The notes beneath the pieces are model-generated. The model did no database searches. It was not told the origin of the DNA and saw only the letters and a program-made list of their open reading frames with translations. A program made the position numbers and the translations under genes. Below are positions 31,266-34,385 of a stretch of DNA of 34,385 nt, piece after piece. Position 1 is the first letter of the stretch, and every line of letters begins with the position of its first letter. This DNA comes from J084 sp964471405 (GTDB taxonomy: Bacteria; Pseudomonadota; Alphaproteobacteria; Sphingomonadales; Rhodothalassiaceae). Location: the NCBI GenBank assembly GCA_964471405.1, contig CAYYGH010000025.1:1-34385 (forward strand), written 5' to 3'.

Positions 31266-33056
31266 ATGGCAAGGCACATAACGGCACCAGCAGGGCGCAA
31301 GACCGGCCGCAAGCGACCCGGCTGGCGCCGGCATGCGCGGACAGGATGCGGCGGGTGGCGAGTGGCGGTGGTCGCATCGGGGGTGGCCCTGCTGGGTGCC
31401 TGCGCCCATGACACCTCGTCCCTTCATGCCGTGCAGGATCCGCTGAGCAGCTATGTCAAGGCCCGTCTGGCGGAGAAGCTGGCGGATCCGCGTGCGGGTG
31501 AACTGTTCTACGCCATCACCAAAGCCGGTGTCATGGATGAGCGGGTTCGCCAGTCCGCTCTCTTTCAGCTGATCCTGGAAGGGCGGCTTGAAAAGGCGCG
31601 GACAGTCGCGCGGCAGATGCGCCTGAGCGGGGACAGAACGGATCTGCCGGCTCTCATCGCCACCCTGGAGCAGCTGCGACGCGGCGATGGCCGTGCGGCT
31701 CTTGCCGAACTGGAGACCCTGGCACCCAAGGGCTTTTCACAGGTCATCCGGCCTGTGCTGACGGCCTGGGCCCGCGCACTGGCGGGTGATCGGGATGCGG
31801 CCCTTCAGGCCCTGCGTCCCTTGGAGAACCGGTACGGGCTCAAGGCCTATGCCAAGATGGAGCGGGCGCTGCTGCTCGACTTTCTGGGAGAGCAGGAGCG
31901 GGCGGCAACCGCCTACAAGGCGCTCGTCTACCGCCGGGGCCTGCCCAGTCTTGAGCCGCTCGTCTCCTATCTCGCCCTTCTGCGGCGCAGCGGCCGCGAA
32001 ACGGAAGCCACCACCGTCCTCGCCGACATGCGCAAGGCCTTTCCCGCCAATGCCGTGCTGGCCGACGTCGCCCGCCGGATCGCCAATGGCATGCCTCTGC
32101 CTGCCCGGGCGGCGACACCGCGCGGGGCGGTCGCCGTGATCCTGCTTGAGCTGGCCGAAGAAATTGCGCGCGAGGATCTCCTGCGGCCGGCCATCATCTA
32201 TGCACGGCTCGCCCAGTGGCTGGCGCCCGACTATGACGAGGCTACCGTGCGCCTTGTGGACCTGCTTTCACGGGCCGACTACCACGATCTCGCCCGCACC
32301 GAAGCGCGACGCGTTGCGCATGATTCCCCCTGGTGGGGTGCGGCGCAGCGAGCCGCCGCGCTTGCGCAAAGACGCGCAGGCGACATGGCGGGGGCGATCG
32401 CAACCCTCAAGGGCTATCTTGCCCGCTATCCCGAGGATATCGACAGCTGGGTCCTCTTCGGCGATCTGCTTCGTCTTGCCGAACGCTACGAGGAGGCGAT
32501 CAACGCCTATTCACGGGCGATCGCCCGGATGCAGGAGCGCCAGCTGCAGCCCGGCTGGTATCCCTTCTTCGCCCGCGGCGTAGCCTTTGAGCGCAAGGGA
32601 GATTGGCCGCACGCCGAGGCGGATTTCCTGACCGCCCTCAAGAAGAAGCCGGATGAAGCCGATGTTCTCAACTATCTGGGCTACAGCTGGCTTGATCGCG
32701 GCATGCGCATTGACGAAGCCATCACGCTCATTGAACGGGCGGCCGCTCTCAAACCGGATGATGGTGCCATCGTCGACAGCCTCGGTTGGGCCTATTACGT
32801 GCGGGGCGAGATCGACAAAGCCGTGGAGACCCTTGAGCGTGCCGTGCTGTTGATGCCCAATGATCCCACCATCAACGAGCATCTGGGAGACGCCTACTGG
32901 CGGGCCGGCCGGTATCGTGAGGCGCGTTTCCAATGGGCTCATGCTCTCGCCTTCCATCCCGAGCCCGAGCGCCGCACGGCCCTCGAACGCAAGCTGCGGC
33001 TGGGCCTGGTTGGCGGGTCTGCCCGAACGGCCAGCACGGAGCAGCCGAATTCATGA
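31266..33056 (+). CDS. TPR-repeat lipoprotein
   Basis: A 596-residue protein with a long basic head, a hydrophobic segment (about 32-45) and the lipobox LLGAC, giving lipidation at C46. After a helical region at about 60-300, tetratricopeptide repeats are clear from about 395 to 560, for example DSWVLFGDLLRLAERYEEAINAYSRAI, EADVLNYLGYSWLDRGMRIDEA, GAIVDSLGWAYYVRGEIDKAVETLERAV and PTINEHLGDAYWRAGRYREA. It probably scaffolds an envelope complex; the partner is unknown. It follows ETF-QO by 26 bases and overlaps ispE by ATGA, an arrangement seen in other alphaproteobacteria. The ATG at 31266 has only a weak upstream site. Confidence 0.9.
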   Translation: MARHITAPAGRKTGRKRPGWRRHARTGCGGWRVAVVASGVALLGACAHDTSSLHAVQDPLSSYVKARLAEKLADPRAGELFYAITKAGVMDERVRQSALFQLILEGRLEKARTVARQMRLSGDRTDLPALIATLEQLRRGDGRAALAELETLAPKGFSQVIRPVLTAWARALAGDRDAALQALRPLENRYGLKAYAKMERALLLDFLGEQERAATAYKALVYRRGLPSLEPLVSYLALLRRSGRETEATTVLADMRKAFPANAVLADVARRIANGMPLPARAATPRGAVAVILLELAEEIAREDLLRPAIIYARLAQWLAPDYDEATVRLVDLLSRADYHDLARTEARRVAHDSPWWGAAQRAAALAQRRAGDMAGAIATLKGYLARYPEDIDSWVLFGDLLRLAERYEEAINAYSRAIARMQERQLQPGWYPFFARGVAFERKGDWPHAEADFLTALKKKPDEADVLNYLGYSWLDRGMRIDEAITLIERAAALKPDDGAIVDSLGWAYYVRGEIDKAVETLERAVLLMPNDPTINEHLGDAYWRAGRYREARFQWAHALAFHPEPERRTALERKLRLGLVGGSARTASTEQPNS

Positions 33057-34042
33057 AGCAGATGGCGGACAGGACTGTCATGGAGGCAGGTGATGGGGCC
33101 TCCTTGTGGGTGGAATCCGCTCCCGCCAAGATCAACCTTTTCCTGCATGTGACAGGACGGCGCGCGGATGGCTACCATCTCCTGCAGTCGCTCTTCGTCT
33201 ATCTTGATCTGGCAGACAGGCTCACGGTCAAGCCGCACACACGCGCCAGCCGGGATCGGCTGACCATTGTCGGCCCCATGGCCGATGCACTTCGGAAAGA
33301 GACGGGGGCGGACAATCTTGTCCTCAGGGCGCTTGCTCTGCTGCGCGAGGCAGGCGGCAATCTGCCCCCTCTGGCCGTCACCCTCGAAAAGCATGTTCCG
33401 GTGGCGGCGGGCCTTGGTGGCGGATCGGCGGATGCGGCCGCGATGGTGCGGCTGGGCCAGCGGATCCTGGCCGCCTGCGGCCATCCCGTGCCGGAGGCGG
33501 AAAAGCTGGCCGAACTGGCACTCGCACTTGGCGCTGACGTGCCCCCTGCGCTGTACTGTCGCCCGAGCTGGGTGGAGGGTATCGGCGAGCGGCTCGTGCC
33601 CCTGGACGTGCCCTCCTCATGGGCGGATCTGGAGATCGTGCTGGTCAACCCGAACCAGCCCCTCGCAACCGCTGCCGTCTTCCGCCGATGGGCACAGAGC
33701 GGCCGCCCGTTTCATCACCACATCTCCCAGCCGCGGGATGCCATCCTCGCCTCACCGCAAGCCTTCACCTCCTGGCTTGCGACAGAGACGACGAATGATC
33801 TTGAACCGGCCGCGACCGCCCTGCTGCCGGACATCGTGACGATCCTGGAAGCCCTGCGCAGCTGTCCCGGCTGCCTGCTGGCCCGCATGAGTGGCAGCGG
33901 CGCCACCTGCTTTGCCCTTTTTGCCAACCGCCGGGCGGCCGAGCATGCGCGCACGCGGCTGCGCCAGGAGCACCCCGATTGGTGGACAGCGCTTGCGCGG
34001 ATTCGGCAATCATGGCAAGGGGACGCAGCGGTGGGAGTCTGA
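33053..34042 (+). CDS. ispE: 4-diphosphocytidyl-2-C-methyl-D-erythritol kinase
   Basis: A 329-residue GHMP kinase that phosphorylates CDP-methylerythritol in the non-mevalonate isoprenoid pathway. The catalytic pair is K26 (PAKINLFLHV) and D162 (LGADVPPAL); the ATP-binding loop is PVAAGLGGGSADAAAMV (116-132). VEGIGERL and the late motif MSGSGATCFALF follow. It is longer than the roughly 285-residue enzyme of enterobacteria because of a longer head and a segment at about 205-260. ATG 33053 overlaps the TPR gene stop; ATG 33080 is an alternative. A weak GC-rich palindrome (CCGGCGCCGG) follows its stop and precedes a T5 run. Confidence 0.96.
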   Translation: MKQMADRTVMEAGDGASLWVESAPAKINLFLHVTGRRADGYHLLQSLFVYLDLADRLTVKPHTRASRDRLTIVGPMADALRKETGADNLVLRALALLREAGGNLPPLAVTLEKHVPVAAGLGGGSADAAAMVRLGQRILAACGHPVPEAEKLAELALALGADVPPALYCRPSWVEGIGERLVPLDVPSSWADLEIVLVNPNQPLATAAVFRRWAQSGRPFHHHISQPRDAILASPQAFTSWLATETTNDLEPAATALLPDIVTILEALRSCPGCLLARMSGSGATCFALFANRRAAEHARTRLRQEHPDWWTALARIRQSWQGDAAVGV

Positions 34043-34167
34043 CATCTCACGGTGCCGGCGCCGGGAACGGAGCAGTTTTTGCAAGTCCAAAGACTCCTTC
34101 CGGCGGCCGGCATGCCGACGCCCGGGAAACGCACAAGACACGGCAGGACAGGGGTGGTGACAGGACC

Positions 34168-34385
34168 ATGAGCCTACATCTCGGTGAAAAATCTTTGCGC
34201 CTTCCACAATGGATCGCGGCAACCGGTCTGGTATTTCTGACCATGCTGGCCGCATTTTCTCTGCCATCTGCTCCCCCTGTCCATGCTCAGGACATCCCGC
34301 CCGAGGTTCTCCAGAAACTGCTTGAGCAGCGTGCCGCACGCCAGGGGAAGGCCGTCTCCACCCCTTCCCCCGTCGATGAGGCCCG
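34168..34385 (+). CDS. Start of a secreted protein, truncated by the window edge
   Basis: ATG 34168, with CAGGACC upstream, opens a frame that runs to the last base. The 72 visible residues are a signal peptide (core about 16-34; cleavage likely after VHA, before QDIPPEV) and a helical, charged start of the mature part (VLQKLLEQRAARQGK). Such a beginning occurs in polysaccharide export (SLBB) proteins among others, but the evidence is too short for a family. It lies 125 bases after ispE in the same direction. Confidence 0.6.
   Translation, partial: MSLHLGEKSLRLPQWIAATGLVFLTMLAAFSLPSAPPVHAQDIPPEVLQKLLEQRAARQGKAVSTPSPVDEA

Noticed and set aside
1..34385. tRNA or rRNA genes
   Set aside because: I looked through the spacers for T-loop (GTTCGAATC-like) signatures paired with acceptor stems and saw none; a dedicated tRNA scan would settle it.

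Overview
The window is high-GC DNA, almost certainly from an alphaproteobacterium. The strongest evidence is a gene order typical of that class: fur, plsC-like, miaB, phoH, ybeY, corC, lnt, then a short XRE regulator. A second class-typical run is the order uracil-DNA glycosylase / ETF-QO / TPR lipoprotein / ispE. A TonB receptor of the EEIVVTAQRR type and GTG or TTG starts fit the same picture. I could not place the order within the class from sequence alone.

Left edge (1-1149): two phage-tail-like genes of unknown exact role, convergent with comEC, which reads leftward (1167-3398). A 352-base divergent spacer separates comEC from the housekeeping operon at 3751-10931 (Fur-family regulator, lysophospholipid acyltransferase, MiaB, PhoH, YbeY, CorC-like protein, Lnt). 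Several of its junctions are 4-base stop/start overlaps, so translation is probably coupled. A 225-base leader rich in inverted repeats precedes the XRE regulator (11156-11569). The neighbour often found next in this order, metK, is not here; a leftward argE-like gene follows instead.

Middle (13292-20965): a rightward accessory stretch. It encodes a small membrane protein and a secreted beta-propeller (coupled), a membrane-anchored penicillin-acylase-type Ntn hydrolase, an unrecognised helical protein, a reduced tryptophan-2,3-dioxygenase-like haem protein, a PAS_5-type protein with a good operator-like palindrome upstream, a VOC-fold protein and glutamate racemase. A 519-base spacer after murI carries a cluster of REP-like palindromes.

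Right part: leftward genes for a ferritin-like di-iron protein and a TonB-dependent receptor, with a strong hairpin between them. These are followed by a gene-free, partly AT-rich gap and then a leftward set (uracil-DNA glycosylase, lytic transglycosylase, MoaB). Divergent from it runs ETF-QO, a TPR lipoprotein and IspE. The window ends inside a secreted-protein gene.

Most genes are ordinary core functions (tRNA modification, rRNA maturation, lipoprotein acylation, peptidoglycan and isoprenoid precursors, electron transfer). I found no clear new multi-gene system. The most unusual items are the structured leader before the XRE gene, the palindrome before the PAS gene, the reduced TDO-like protein, the TonB receptor/di-iron pair, and a possible 43-codon ORF before ETF-QO.
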